In this document: positions 48,571-57,123 of the stretch, piece after piece
Numbering within the stretch: position 1 is the first letter of the stretch
Layout of the letters: each line of letters opens with the position of its first letter
DNA from: Cellulosimicrobium funkei
GTDB lineage: Bacteria; Actinomycetota; Actinomycetes; Actinomycetales; Cellulomonadaceae
DNA: 64,000 nucleotides
NCBI RefSeq assembly: GCF_004519295.1
Contig: NZ_SOZH01000008.1
Span: 186,001-250,000 of the forward strand
Reading direction: 5' to 3'
Notes under the pieces: model-generated
Told to the model about the DNA's origin: nothing
The model's database searches: none
Seen by the model: only the letters and a program-made list of their open reading frames with translations
Translations under genes and position numbers: made by a program

Positions 48571-49170
48571 GTGACCACGCCGCACCCCGACGACCGGCCC
48601 GTCGCCGGCGTCCTCCTCACGCCCGGCGCCGGCGCGAGCCGCGACCACCGCGCGCTCGTCGCGATCGACGAGGCGCTGGCCGCCCTCGACCCGCCCGTGC
48701 CGGTGCGCCGCGTCGACTTCCCCTACCGGATCGCCGGCAAGCGGATGCCCGACCGGCCGCCCGTCGCGATCGCGCACGTCCGCGCCGAGGCGGAGGCGTT
48801 CGCCGCCGAGCTCGGCACCACGACGGACCACCTCCTGCTCGGTGGCCGCTCGTACGGCGGCCGCATGTGCTCGATGGCCGTCGCCGAGGGGCTCCCCGCC
48901 GCCGGGCTGGCCCTCGTCAGCTACCCGCTGCACCCGCCGGGCAAGCCCGAGCGCCTGCGGACCGAGCACTTCCCGGACCTCCACGTGCCGGTCCTCCTCG
49001 TCTCCGGGCGCACCGACCCGTTCGCGACGCCGGACGAGCTCGCCGAGCACACCGCCGCGATCCCCGGGCCCGTCACGCGCGTCGAGCTGCCCGGCGCCCA
49101 CGACCTCAAGGGGCAGGACGCGGCCGTGTGCGAGGCCGTCGTCCGGTGGCTCGCGACGCTCGAGGCCTGA
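48571..49170 (+). CDS. Alpha/beta-hydrolase family protein (KANL3/Tex30-like)
   Basis: 199-residue dienelactone-hydrolase-like protein. The nucleophile elbow is GGRSYGGRMCS, the acid residue is in VSGRTDPFATPDEL, and the histidine in LPGAHDLKG. The short form without a lid matches the alpha/beta-hydrolase group named after KANL3/Tex30, common in actinobacteria with unknown substrate. GTG start at 48571, without a strong ribosome site; upstream in-frame ATG 48526 would begin inside the terminator region and is less likely. Confidence 0.85.
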   Translation: MTTPHPDDRPVAGVLLTPGAGASRDHRALVAIDEALAALDPPVPVRRVDFPYRIAGKRMPDRPPVAIAHVRAEAEAFAAELGTTTDHLLLGGRSYGGRMCSMAVAEGLPAAGLALVSYPLHPPGKPERLRTEHFPDLHVPVLLVSGRTDPFATPDELAEHTAAIPGPVTRVELPGAHDLKGQDAAVCEAVVRWLATLEA

Positions 49171-49262
49171 CCCGCCGCAGGGCGCCGCCCCGACGTTCCG
49201 ACCCGCCCGCACGACTGCGTACGATGTGCCGCGGACAGCTCCCGAACGACCCGGAGGTGTTG

Positions 49263-50030
49263 ATGCGCGCCGCTGGCCGCCTGCTCGCCCTCGCACCGCT
49301 GGCGCTGCTCGTGGTGGCCGTCGCCGCCGCACCCGCGACCGCCGTCGGCCGGGACGGCGAGAGCGGGCTCGAGGTGAGCGTCGACGGCGTCTCGTTCGAC
49401 CCGGAGCGGCTCTGGTCCGAGTGGGGCGCCGTCTCCTACGCCGTGAGCGCGCCGGACGGGAGCCGCGAGCGGTACTACTCCGACTCCTACGGCCCGCGCG
49501 ACTCCGCGGACGGGTTCCTGGCCTTCTCGGTGCCGTCGCGCACGTTCCCCGACGGCTACTGCGTCACGTGGGCCCAGGTGTCCGGCCTGCGGGCACAGCA
49601 CGCGCGGTGGAACGGGGACGATCCCGTCTGCACGACGGCGCAGGCCGAGCCCTCCCCCACGACGGCGCCCCCGGCGCCGACCCCCGACGCCCCCGCAACC
49701 TCGGCCCCGACGGCCGAGGCGCCGCCGGCCGCGGCGGTCGTGGAGGCGCCCGTCGAGACGCCGGACGCGCCGGAGCCCGACGTCACGGAGGAGCCGACCG
49801 TCGAGCCGACGGAGGAACCGACCACGGCCGCCCCCGTCGAGCCGACGCCGACCGCCGCGCCCACGACCGCGGGCCCCGAGCCCGCGCGCGTCCCGCTCGC
49901 GTCCGTCGACCGCACGGCGCCGCCCCCGCCCGCAGGCGAGACCTTCCCGACCTTCGCCGCGGTAGGCATCGGCGGGCTCGTCGCCGCCGCGGCCGGCGGC
50001 GTGATCCTGCTCGTGCGCCGCGTGGGCTGA
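49263..50030 (+). CDS. Secreted, membrane-tethered protein with a Pro/Thr/Glu-rich stalk
   Basis: 255 residues. A Sec signal peptide ends near AAPATAV. A small N-terminal domain (about 30-130, VSVDGVSFDPERLWSEWGAVSY, with paired cysteines) is followed by an extended PTE-rich stalk (EEPTVEPTEEPTTAAP, TPTAAPTTAGP). A C-terminal membrane helix (FAAVGIGGLVAAAAGGVILLV) ends in a basic RR tail. This looks like a surface-displayed protein. The tail order resembles sortase substrates, but no LPxTG is present. ATG behind GGAGGTG. Confidence 0.75.
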   Translation: MRAAGRLLALAPLALLVVAVAAAPATAVGRDGESGLEVSVDGVSFDPERLWSEWGAVSYAVSAPDGSRERYYSDSYGPRDSADGFLAFSVPSRTFPDGYCVTWAQVSGLRAQHARWNGDDPVCTTAQAEPSPTTAPPAPTPDAPATSAPTAEAPPAAAVVEAPVETPDAPEPDVTEEPTVEPTEEPTTAAPVEPTPTAAPTTAGPEPARVPLASVDRTAPPPPAGETFPTFAAVGIGGLVAAAAGGVILLVRRVG

Positions 50031-50125
50031 GGCCTCAGCGGCGGGCGGTGCCCGCCGTCGTCCAGCCGGACCGGCGCTCCCCGCTGGCCCGCGAGCACCG
50101 GGAGCGCGCGGCGCTGCTCAGCCGC

Positions 50126-50398
50126 TCAGGCCGCTGTCCTGCGGTCCGGGTCTCGCGACTGCGCACGGACCTCGGCGTGCGGGACCGGCCGGGCGAAGAG
50201 CCCGAGCACGGCGACGATCCCTCCGGCGGCCGCCGTCGTGGCCGCACAACCCAGGAGAAGGGTCACGTGCACGCGCGGCACGCCGTCTTCCGCCAGCGGG
50301 TTGTCGGAGATGACGCCCACGGTGTAGCCGGTGACGACGCCGGCGACCACCAGCACGAGGCCGAGGCCCATCAGGGTGACTGCGACGCTGCGGGACAT
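50126..50398 (-). CDS. Small two-helix membrane protein
   Basis: 90-residue protein with two membrane helices (VAVTLMGLGLVLVVAGVVTGYTVG and HVTLLLGCAATTAAAGGIVAVLGLFA) and a polar C-terminal tail. Start ATG behind GAGGAGCG. No known family. The following unit on the same strand would be read toward 50031; its own promoter region includes the tRNA terminator at 50516-50548. Confidence 0.7.
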   Translation of the reverse strand: MSRSVAVTLMGLGLVLVVAGVVTGYTVGVISDNPLAEDGVPRVHVTLLLGCAATTAAAGGIVAVLGLFARPVPHAEVRAQSRDPDRRTAA

Positions 50399-50515
50399 CT
50401 CGCTCCTCGGGGTCGGGTCGTGCGGCCGACGTGCATCGTGCGGCCCGTGCGCCGTCCGGCCGCCACGAGTCGGTGCTCGAGTGTCGCACCGCTCCGCGCC
50501 GCCCCCTGAGCACGA

Positions 50516-50548
50516 CGAAGGCCCGGAACCGTGGGTTCCGGGCCTTCG
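50516..50548 (-). terminator. 15-bp perfect terminator of the tRNA-Thr gene
   Basis: CGAAGGCCCGGAACC (50516-50530) pairs perfectly with 50534-50548 around a three-base loop, directly downstream (minus strand) of tRNA-Thr. Strong intrinsic-type terminator. Confidence 0.85.
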
Positions 50549-50554
50549 TCACCG

Positions 50555-50627
50555 AGCCGCCTAAGGGAATCGAACCCTTGACCTATTCATTACGAGTGAA
50601 TCGCTCTGCCGACTGAGCTAAGGCGGC
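50555..50627 (-). tRNA. tRNA-Thr (anticodon CGT)
   Basis: The minus strand forms a full cloverleaf. The 7-bp acceptor stem (GCCGCCT/AGGCGGC) and D-arm AGCTCAGTCGGCAGAGC are present. The anticodon stem ATTCA/TGAAT encloses loop CTCGTAA with anticodon CGT (reads ACG). The T-arm is GGGTTCGATTCCC. 73 nucleotides without encoded CCA, as usual in actinobacteria; discriminator U. Followed by a strong terminator. Confidence 0.96.
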
Positions 50628-50739
50628 GTGCTACGTCCCGGTCCGCTCGGCGAACCGGTGGCAACGAGCGCCTACTGTACCCAACGACCGGGCCAGATTC
50701 CAAAGCGGGCCCGAGGGTCGCCGTCGGGCGCCCTCCGCG

Positions 50740-52293
50740 TCAGCAGCGGAGCCCGTCCTCGGGGACTGTCCCGTCCACGAGGTAGGCGTCCACGGCGTCG
50801 CTCAGGCAGTCGTTCGCGCGCCCGTACGCGGTGTGCCCCTCGCCCTCCCAGCTGACCAGGACGGCGGAGTCGAGCGTGTCGGCGAGGCCCTCGGCCCACA
50901 CGTACGGGGTGGCCGGGTCGTTGGTCGTGCCGATGACGAGGATCGGCGCGGCGCCCTCCGCGGCGAGGTCGAACTCCTGGTCGACGACGGGGTACGCCCA
51001 GCCCTCGCACGTGAGCCCGCCGAACGCGAAGAAGTAGCCCATCGTCGGGGCCTCCTCCTCGAGCCGCTCGAGCTGGGCCTGCATCGCGGCCGGGTCGTCG
51101 TCCTGGCGCCCGTCGAGACAGTTCACGGCCCGGAACGCCTCGGCCGAGTTCGACGAGTACGTGCCGTCGGCGTTCCGGTCGTTGTAGAAGTCGGCGAGGT
51201 AGAGCAGGCCGTTGCCGGTGCCCTCCTCGAACGCCTCGGTGAGCGCCTGCGTGAGCACGGGCCAGCTCTGGTCGTTGTACAGCGTGACGGCGACGCCGTA
51301 GAAACCGAGGGTCTGCGTGACGCTGCGACCCGAGTCCGTCGGGAGCGGGTTCGCCTTCGCGGCGTCGAGGAGCGAGCGGATCTGGCGCATCCCCGCGTCC
51401 GTGTCGCCCTTCAGGGGGCACCCGGCTCCGGCCTGGCAGTCCTCGACGTACGCGCGCAGGGCGTTCTCGAAGCCGACGGCCTGCTGCTCGGAGATCTCGT
51501 CCGGGTCGAGCGAGGTGTCGATCGCCCCGTCGAGCACCATGCGGCCGACCTTGTCCGGGAACAGCCCGGCGTACGTGGCCCCGAGCTGCGTGCCGTAGGA
51601 GTAGCCGAGGTACGCGAGCTTCTCGTCGCCGAGGACGGCGCGCAGCATGTCCATGTCGCGCGCGGCGCTCTGGGTGTCGACCTGGCCGAGCAGCTCGCCC
51701 GTCTTCTCGGCGCACGCGTCGGCCCAGGCGCGACGGTCCTCCGCGAGCGCCTCGAGCCCCGCCTCGTCCGTGTCGAAGTCGCGCGACAGGGACTCGTCCT
51801 TCGCGGCGTCGTCGAGGCACACGACGGGCGAGGACTGCCCGACGCCGCGGGGGTCGAAGCCCACGAGGTCGTAGGCCGCGGTGACGCTCTCGCCGACGGT
51901 CGGCGCGAGCGACGCGACGAAGTCGACGCCCGACGCGCCGGGCCCGCCGGGGTTGGTGAGGAGCGAGCCGATGCGCTCGCCGGTCGCGGGCTGGCGCTTG
52001 ACCGCGAGCTCGATCTCGCCCGCCGCCGGGTCCTGCCACGAGAGGGGGGCGCGCGCCGTCGTGCACTCCCAGCCGGCTCCGCAGTCCTCCCACGCGAGGG
52101 TCTGCCCGTAGAACTCCTCGAAGCCCTCCGGTCCCGTCTCGCCCGTGCCGGTCGACGACGCGGTCGGGACGTCCTCGACCGGGGTCTGCTGCTTCGGGGG
52201 CGCCGAGCACGCGCCCGCGACGAGAGCCAGCACGAGGGTCGCGGCGCAGGCCAGGGCGCGGCGAGCGGGGCGGGAGGAGGGGGACGTCGTCAC
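50740..52293 (-). CDS. Secreted alpha/beta-hydrolase lipoprotein, tripeptidyl-aminopeptidase type
   Basis: 517 residues. A lipoprotein signal ends at LALVAGAC (Cys29). The catalytic domain has Ser in YLGYSYGTQLGATYA, Asp in VIGTTNDPATPYVWA and His in GEGHTAYGRAND. The TNPGGPGASGVDFV oxyanion segment is characteristic of the mycelium tripeptidyl aminopeptidase/SlpD group. Such proteins cleave tripeptides or act as surface esterases. GTG start at 52293 is chosen for the compact signal peptide. No other proteolytic gene is adjacent. Confidence 0.9.
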   Translation of the reverse strand: MTTSPSSRPARRALACAATLVLALVAGACSAPPKQQTPVEDVPTASSTGTGETGPEGFEEFYGQTLAWEDCGAGWECTTARAPLSWQDPAAGEIELAVKRQPATGERIGSLLTNPGGPGASGVDFVASLAPTVGESVTAAYDLVGFDPRGVGQSSPVVCLDDAAKDESLSRDFDTDEAGLEALAEDRRAWADACAEKTGELLGQVDTQSAARDMDMLRAVLGDEKLAYLGYSYGTQLGATYAGLFPDKVGRMVLDGAIDTSLDPDEISEQQAVGFENALRAYVEDCQAGAGCPLKGDTDAGMRQIRSLLDAAKANPLPTDSGRSVTQTLGFYGVAVTLYNDQSWPVLTQALTEAFEEGTGNGLLYLADFYNDRNADGTYSSNSAEAFRAVNCLDGRQDDDPAAMQAQLERLEEEAPTMGYFFAFGGLTCEGWAYPVVDQEFDLAAEGAAPILVIGTTNDPATPYVWAEGLADTLDSAVLVSWEGEGHTAYGRANDCLSDAVDAYLVDGTVPEDGLRC

Positions 52294-52381
52294 CCGGACA
52301 CGGTAGCCGCTCGCCCGTCGCGCGGGAGACGGCCCACCGGCGGCGGCCCGTCCTTTCACGCGCTCTTCACCGCGGGGGTCG

Positions 52382-52990
52382 TCACCCCGCGGTCCAGGCG
52401 AACTCGCCGGCCGCGCCCTCGGCCGGCGGCGGCACGACGACGGTCCCGCGGTCCCCGAGCACGACGCTCACGTCGGCGCTCGTGTCCACGTCGTCGGGCA
52501 CCGCGACGACGGACGTCGCGGGGACGTAGTCCATGGTGCACGCGGTGTCGGCGGGGATGTCGACGAACGACACGACGACGTCGCTCCCCTCGACCGCGGC
52601 GTCGTCCTCGGCGAGCAGCGGGCACGAGCTGGACCCGAACGTCACGACGAGCAGGAGGCCCGGCTCGGCGCTCCACGCGGCGCCGGTGCCGCCCTCGGTC
52701 GGCGCGTCCGCGCCGGGCGGCAGGCCCTTGCCGTGCGCGCCCGCGACGACGTCCATCGTCGCGGCGTCGGGCAGGCCCTGCTGCTCGTCGGTGGCGCCGT
52801 CGGTCGGCTCCGTGGAGGGGTCCGTCGAGGGGTCGCCGTCGGGCTCCGTGGTCTCCTCGGTGGCGTTCGTGCCGTCACCGCCCCCGTCGGTTCCGGACGC
52901 GCACGCCCCGAGCAGGGCGACCGTGGCCGTGAGCGCGAGCGCCGCGGTGAGGCGCGCGGTGCGGGCGGCGGGACGACGGGCGGGGACCAT
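52382..52990 (-). CDS. Putative lipoprotein of unknown function
   Basis: 202 residues. The signal peptide ends with LLGAC (Cys30). A Thr/Asp/Glu-rich linker (about 31-75, TEETTEPDGDPSTDPSTEP) is followed by a small beta-rich domain (AAWSAEPGLLLVVTFGSSSCPLLAE; VSFVDIPADTACTMDYVPATSVVAVP). The two cysteines in that domain could form a disulfide. ATG behind GAGGAGTCCCC. No family recognised. Next to the hydrolase lipoprotein on the same strand, separated by 88 bases. Confidence 0.75.
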   Translation of the reverse strand: MVPARRPAARTARLTAALALTATVALLGACASGTDGGGDGTNATEETTEPDGDPSTDPSTEPTDGATDEQQGLPDAATMDVVAGAHGKGLPPGADAPTEGGTGAAWSAEPGLLLVVTFGSSSCPLLAEDDAAVEGSDVVVSFVDIPADTACTMDYVPATSVVAVPDDVDTSADVSVVLGDRGTVVVPPPAEGAAGEFAWTAG

Positions 52991-53227
52991 GGGGACTCCT
53001 CGGTCGGCGACGGGTGCGCGACCATCGTGGTCCGCGCCGGGACCTCGCGCGCGCCGAACCGCCGACGCGCCGCGGGATCGTGACCCGACGGTGACCCGGG
53101 GTGGGAGCATCCCCGCACGGACGCACCGCACCCGACCCGCGGCACCGAGCGGCCCCCGCTGCGCTGGGGCCTGCGCACCGACCTCCTGCGGCACGGCGAC
53201 GGCGGCGACTCGAGCCGGGTCGGCTAC

Positions 53228-54430
53228 GTGGAGCTGTTCTTCGACCTGGTGTTCGTCTTCGCGGTCACCCAGCTCTCGCACGGGCTCATCGCGCACCCCG
53301 GCGTCGAGGCGCTCGGGCACACGCTCCTGCTCGGCGTCGCCGTCTGGTGGGTGTGGGTCGACACGATGTGGGTGACGAACTGGCTCGACCCCGAGCGCCT
53401 GCCGGTGCGAGGCCTGCTCGTGGTGCTCATGCTGCTGGGCCTCGTCCTCGCGAGCGCGATCCCGGAGGCGTTCGGCGACAAGGGCCTGCTGTTCGCCGTC
53501 ATGCTCGTCGCGATGCAGGTGGGGCGCAGCCTCTTCACGATGGTCGCGATGGGCCGCGTCTGGCCCGAGAACGCGGTGAACTTCGTCCGCATCACGACGT
53601 GGCTCGCGGCGTCGGGCGCGCTGTGGGTCGCGGGCGGTCTCGTCGAGGAGCACCGCCTGCTGCTGTGGGCGGTCGCGGCCGCGATCGACGTCGCCGGGCC
53701 GCGCGCGATGTTCTGGCTCCCGGGGCTCGGGGCGTCGCGCGCGAGCACGTGGGTGGTCCGCGGGGAGCACATGGCCGAACGGGTCAGCCTGTTCGTCATC
53801 ATCTGCCTGGGCGAGTCGATCATCGTCACGGGCGCCGCGTTCGCCGAGCTCCCCCTCGACCTCACGACCGTCTCCGCGTTCTGCTCCGCGTTCGCGAGCA
53901 CCGTGCTCATGTGGCTGCTGTTCTTCGACCGGTCCGAGCGGCGTGCCACCGAGTACTTCACGTCGCGCGCCGAGCGCGGGATGGTCGCCCAGACGGCGTA
54001 CACGTACGTCCCGTTCGTCATCGTCGCCGGGATCGTGCTCACCGCCGTCGCCGACGAGCTCGTGCTCCTGCACCCGCTCGGGCACGACGGCGGTCACGCC
54101 GACGCCTGGACCGCCGGCCTCGTGTGCGGGGCGGCGGCGACGTACCTCGTGGGGAACGCGCTGTTCCGGCGCGCGACGGGCGGGCGCTGGTCGCTCCCGC
54201 ACGTGCTGGGCGCCGTCGCGGTCGGCGTGCTCTTCGCCGTCCACGCGTGGCTCTCGCCGCTCGCGCTCAACTGGGTGACGGACGGCGTCCTGCTGGCGGT
54301 CATCGTGGGCGACGTCGTCCGCGCGCGGCGGGCCCCGATCCCACCGTCGGGCGCGCCGTCGGACGGGCCGTCGGACGGGCCGGGCGCGCCCGCGGGGCCT
54401 CCGCCCGGGACACCGGCCGGGACGTCGTGA
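53228..54430 (+). CDS. LtrA-like membrane protein; N-terminus uncertain
   Basis: LtrA-like protein with about ten hydrophobic helices. Hallmarks are ELFFDLVFVFAVTQLSH, VWWVWVDTMWVTNWLDPE, RHLF-type turns and HMAERVSLFVIICLGESIIVTGAAF. The family was first described as low-temperature requirement protein A in Listeria; its molecular role is unclear. GTG 53228 gives 400 residues, but conserved-looking coding (PLRWGLRTDLLRHGDGGDSS) continues upstream in frame for about 45 codons with no ATG, GTG or TTG before the stop at 53081. A CTG near 53159, or a sequence error, is possible. The C-terminus is Pro/Gly/Ser-rich. Confidence 0.82.
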   Translation: MELFFDLVFVFAVTQLSHGLIAHPGVEALGHTLLLGVAVWWVWVDTMWVTNWLDPERLPVRGLLVVLMLLGLVLASAIPEAFGDKGLLFAVMLVAMQVGRSLFTMVAMGRVWPENAVNFVRITTWLAASGALWVAGGLVEEHRLLLWAVAAAIDVAGPRAMFWLPGLGASRASTWVVRGEHMAERVSLFVIICLGESIIVTGAAFAELPLDLTTVSAFCSAFASTVLMWLLFFDRSERRATEYFTSRAERGMVAQTAYTYVPFVIVAGIVLTAVADELVLLHPLGHDGGHADAWTAGLVCGAAATYLVGNALFRRATGGRWSLPHVLGAVAVGVLFAVHAWLSPLALNWVTDGVLLAVIVGDVVRARRAPIPPSGAPSDGPSDGPGAPAGPPPGTPAGTS

Positions 54431-54545
54431 GCCGCGGAACCGCGCGCCTCGCCGGGCGCGATCGTCGCGACGTCGCTACGTTCGCCCTGATGGCGCGGGG
54501 CAGCAGGCCGTCGCGTCGCGGGACCCGTCGAGAAAGGGCGTGACC

Positions 54546-54920
54546 GTGGACTTCTGGGACTTCTTCTGGCTCCTCGTGTGGAGCTTCTTCTTCATCGCGT
54601 ACCTCATCGTGCTCTTCCAGATCATCGCGGACCTGTTCCGTGACCGGGAGCTCTCCGGGTGGTGGAAGGCAGTCTGGATCATCTTCCTCATCTTCCTGCC
54701 CGTGCTGACGTCGCTCGTCTACCTCATCGCGCGGGGGCGCGGCATGGCGGAGCGACAGGCCGCGGCCGTCGTCCAGGCGAAGCACGACACGGACGCCTAC
54801 ATCCGCCAGGTCGCGACGACGTCGCCGGCCGAGCAGATCTCCCACGCCAAGTCGCTCCTCGACTCGGGCGCCATCACCCCCGAGGAGTTCGCACAGCTCA
54901 AGGCGAAGGCGCTCGCCTGA
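54546..54920 (+). CDS. Membrane protein with PLDc_N and SHOCT domains
   Basis: 124 residues. A cytoplasmic-membrane segment with two helices (FFWLLVWSFFFIAYLIVLFQIIADLF; WWKAVWIIFLIFLPVLTSLVYLI) forms the PLDc_N-type module. A short cytoplasmic linker leads to a C-terminal SHOCT motif (SHAKSLLDSGAITPEEFAQLKAKAL), a small oligomerisation or localisation domain. I chose GTG 54546 over GTG 54540 because AAAGGG lies seven bases before it. Function unknown; common in actinobacteria. Confidence 0.88.
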   Translation: MDFWDFFWLLVWSFFFIAYLIVLFQIIADLFRDRELSGWWKAVWIIFLIFLPVLTSLVYLIARGRGMAERQAAAVVQAKHDTDAYIRQVATTSPAEQISHAKSLLDSGAITPEEFAQLKAKALA

Positions 54921-54937
54921 CCGTCCCCTCCCTCCCC

Positions 54938-54975
54938 CGGGCCGGGCGTACCCGCGTGCGGGTGCGCCCGGCCCG
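54938..54975 (+). terminator. 18-bp nested hairpin after the SHOCT gene
   Basis: CGGGCCGGGCG (54938-54948) pairs with 54965-54975, and ACCCGC (54950-54955) pairs with 54958-54963 inside it, leaving one G-U pair and a two-base loop. It ends 15 bases before the next gene. Confidence 0.75.
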
Positions 54976-54990
54976 TCCCACGATCGAGAC

Positions 54991-55980
54991 ATGACCCGCT
55001 TCGGCTACACCCTCATGACCGAGCAGTCCGGCCCTCGTGCGCTCGTGGAGCACGCGGTCGACGCGGAGCGCGTCGGCTTCGACTTCGAGGTGATGAGCGA
55101 CCACTACTTCCCCTGGCTCGACGCCCAGGGCCACGCCCCGTACGCGTGGTCCGTGCTCGGGGCGGTCGCCCAGGCGACCGAGCGCGTCGGCCTCATGACG
55201 TACGTGACCTGCCCCCTCCTGCGCTACCACCCCGCGGTCGTGGCGCAGAAGGCCGCGACCGTGGCGCTCCTGTCCGACGACCGCTTCACCCTCGGGCTCG
55301 GCGCCGGCGAGAACCTCAACGAGCACGTGGCAGGCGAGCGCTGGCCCGCCGTCGGCGAGCGGCACGACATGCTCGAGGAGGCGGTGGAGATCATCCGCTC
55401 GCTGCTCGACGGCGAGCGCCTCACGTTCGACGGCGTCCACTACCGCGTCGACTCCGCCAAGCTCTGGGACCTGCCCGACGAGACGGTCGAGATCGGCGTG
55501 GCGGTCTCCGGCCCGCAGTCGATCGAGCGGTTCGCCCCGCTGGCCGACCACCTCGTCACGACCGAGCCCGAGGCCGGCGTCGTGCAGCGGTGGTCCTCGG
55601 TCCGCGAGCGCGCCGAGCTCGCGCCGTCGCGCGTCGTGGGTCAGATGCCGATCTGCTGGGACCCGGACGAGGAGACCGCCGTGGCGCGCGCGCACGAGCA
55701 GTTCCGGTGGTTCGGCGGCGGTTGGCGCGTCAACGCGGACCTGCCGACGACCGAGGCGTTCGAGGCGGCGACGGCGTTCGTGCGGCCCGAGGACGTGGCC
55801 GCGTCCATCCCGTGCGGCCCCGACCTGGATGCGGTCGTCGAGGCGGCGTCCGCGTGGTGGGAGGCGGGGTTCACCGACCTCGCGCTCGTCCAGGTGGGCG
55901 AGGTCGGGCAGCGCGAGTTCCTCGAGACCGCGGCCGGGCCGCTCCTGGAGAAGCTCCGCGCGGCGGCGCCGTCGAGCTAG
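54991..55980 (+). CDS. F420-dependent LLM-class oxidoreductase
   Basis: 329-residue luciferase-fold enzyme of the F420-dependent group related to F420-dependent glucose-6-phosphate dehydrogenase. Signatures are SDHYFPWLDAQGHAPYAWSVLGA, TCPLLRYHPAVVAQKAATVALLS, RFTLGLGAGENLNEH and VAVSGPQSIERFA. Uses coenzyme F420 rather than FMN; the substrate is unknown. ATG with weak GAG upstream, starting 15 bases after a strong terminator. Nothing in the neighbourhood points to a pathway. Confidence 0.9.
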   Translation: MTRFGYTLMTEQSGPRALVEHAVDAERVGFDFEVMSDHYFPWLDAQGHAPYAWSVLGAVAQATERVGLMTYVTCPLLRYHPAVVAQKAATVALLSDDRFTLGLGAGENLNEHVAGERWPAVGERHDMLEEAVEIIRSLLDGERLTFDGVHYRVDSAKLWDLPDETVEIGVAVSGPQSIERFAPLADHLVTTEPEAGVVQRWSSVRERAELAPSRVVGQMPICWDPDEETAVARAHEQFRWFGGGWRVNADLPTTEAFEAATAFVRPEDVAASIPCGPDLDAVVEAASAWWEAGFTDLALVQVGEVGQREFLETAAGPLLEKLRAAAPSS

Positions 55981-55986
55981 CGGCCG

Positions 55987-57123
55987 TCAGCCCTGGGGCC
56001 GCAGCGCGACGACCATCGCCTCCACGGCGAGCAGCGGCGCGACGTTGCCCTCGAGCCGCTCGCGCGCGACGCCGATCGCGTCCATGCGCCGCACCGTCTG
56101 CTCGGGCGTCGAGTCCTGCGCGAGCGCGCTCACCGTCTCGGCGAGCTCGGTGTTGACGAGCTCGACCTGCGCCCCGAGCTGGACCACGAGCACGTCGCGG
56201 TACAGCGAGAGCAGGTCGACCATCGCGCGGTCGAGCACGTCGCGCTGGTGGCGCGTCGCACGCCGCTTCTGGTCGGCCTCGAGGTCGCGGAGCTGGGAGC
56301 GCAGCCGCGGCGGGAGCGTCTCGCCGTCCGCGACGCCGAGCGCACGCAGGAGCTCGGCCTTCTCCGCGGCGTCGCGCTCCTCCGTCGCCGCCTTCGCCTC
56401 GGCCTGCGCGAGGTCCACGAGCTCTCCCGCCGCGAGCACGGCGTCGCCCACCCCGCGGACCCGCCGGGCGAGCGACAGCACGGACGTGCGGCGCTCGCGC
56501 GCGCCCGCGTCCCGCGCGAGGCGCCGGGCGAGGCCGATGTGGCTCTGGGCCGCGCGCGCCGCGACGAGTGCGACGTGCTCGTCGACGCCGTCGCGCTGCA
56601 CGAGCAGGCCCGCGACGGCCTCGACCGGCGGCACCCGCAGCACGACCCCGCGGCACCGCGAGCGGATCGTCACGAGCACGTCCTGCGGGCTCGGGGCGCA
56701 GAGGATCCACACCGTGTGCGGGGCGGGCTCCTCGATCGCCTTGAGGAGGACGTTCGTGGTGCGCTCCGCCATGCGGTCGGCGTCCTCGACGACGATGACC
56801 CGGCGCCGGCCCTGCGACGGGCTGCGGCTCGCGACCGTCACCAGGTCGCGCACGTCGTCGATCTTGATGGTCACGAGCTCGGTCGCGACGAGCGTCACGT
56901 CCGGGTGCGTCCCGGCGAGCGTCGTGCGGCACGCCTGGCAGCGCCCGCAGCCGCCCTGCTCGCACTGGAGCGCGGCCGCGAACGCGCGCGCGGCGTTCGA
57001 GCGGCCGGACCCGGGCGGGCCGGTGAGCAGCCACGCGTGGGTCATCGCGGCGGGGTCGGTGGCCGCGGCACGGAGCGTCGCGACGGCCTGCTCCTGCCCG
57101 ACGACGTCGTCCCAGACGCTCAT
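55987..57123 (-). CDS. holB: DNA polymerase III delta-prime subunit
   Basis: 378-residue clamp-loader subunit. The P-loop-like GPPGSGRSNAARAF carries Arg instead of Lys, as often in delta-prime, which need not hydrolyse ATP. The zinc module is CEQGGCGRCQACR. The sensor region includes VIVVEDADRMAERTTNVLLKAIEEP and RSRCRGVVLRVPP. It loads the beta clamp with tau and delta during replication. ATG overlaps the tmk stop (ATGA), giving the common tmk-holB operon. C-terminal collar domain is complete. Confidence 0.95.
   Translation of the reverse strand: MSVWDDVVGQEQAVATLRAAATDPAAMTHAWLLTGPPGSGRSNAARAFAAALQCEQGGCGRCQACRTTLAGTHPDVTLVATELVTIKIDDVRDLVTVASRSPSQGRRRVIVVEDADRMAERTTNVLLKAIEEPAPHTVWILCAPSPQDVLVTIRSRCRGVVLRVPPVEAVAGLLVQRDGVDEHVALVAARAAQSHIGLARRLARDAGARERRTSVLSLARRVRGVGDAVLAAGELVDLAQAEAKAATEERDAAEKAELLRALGVADGETLPPRLRSQLRDLEADQKRRATRHQRDVLDRAMVDLLSLYRDVLVVQLGAQVELVNTELAETVSALAQDSTPEQTVRRMDAIGVARERLEGNVAPLLAVEAMVVALRPQG

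Noticed and set aside
49263-50030. LPxTG sortase substrate
   Set aside because: The protein ends with a hydrophobic helix and basic tail, but no LPxTG or close variant precedes the helix.
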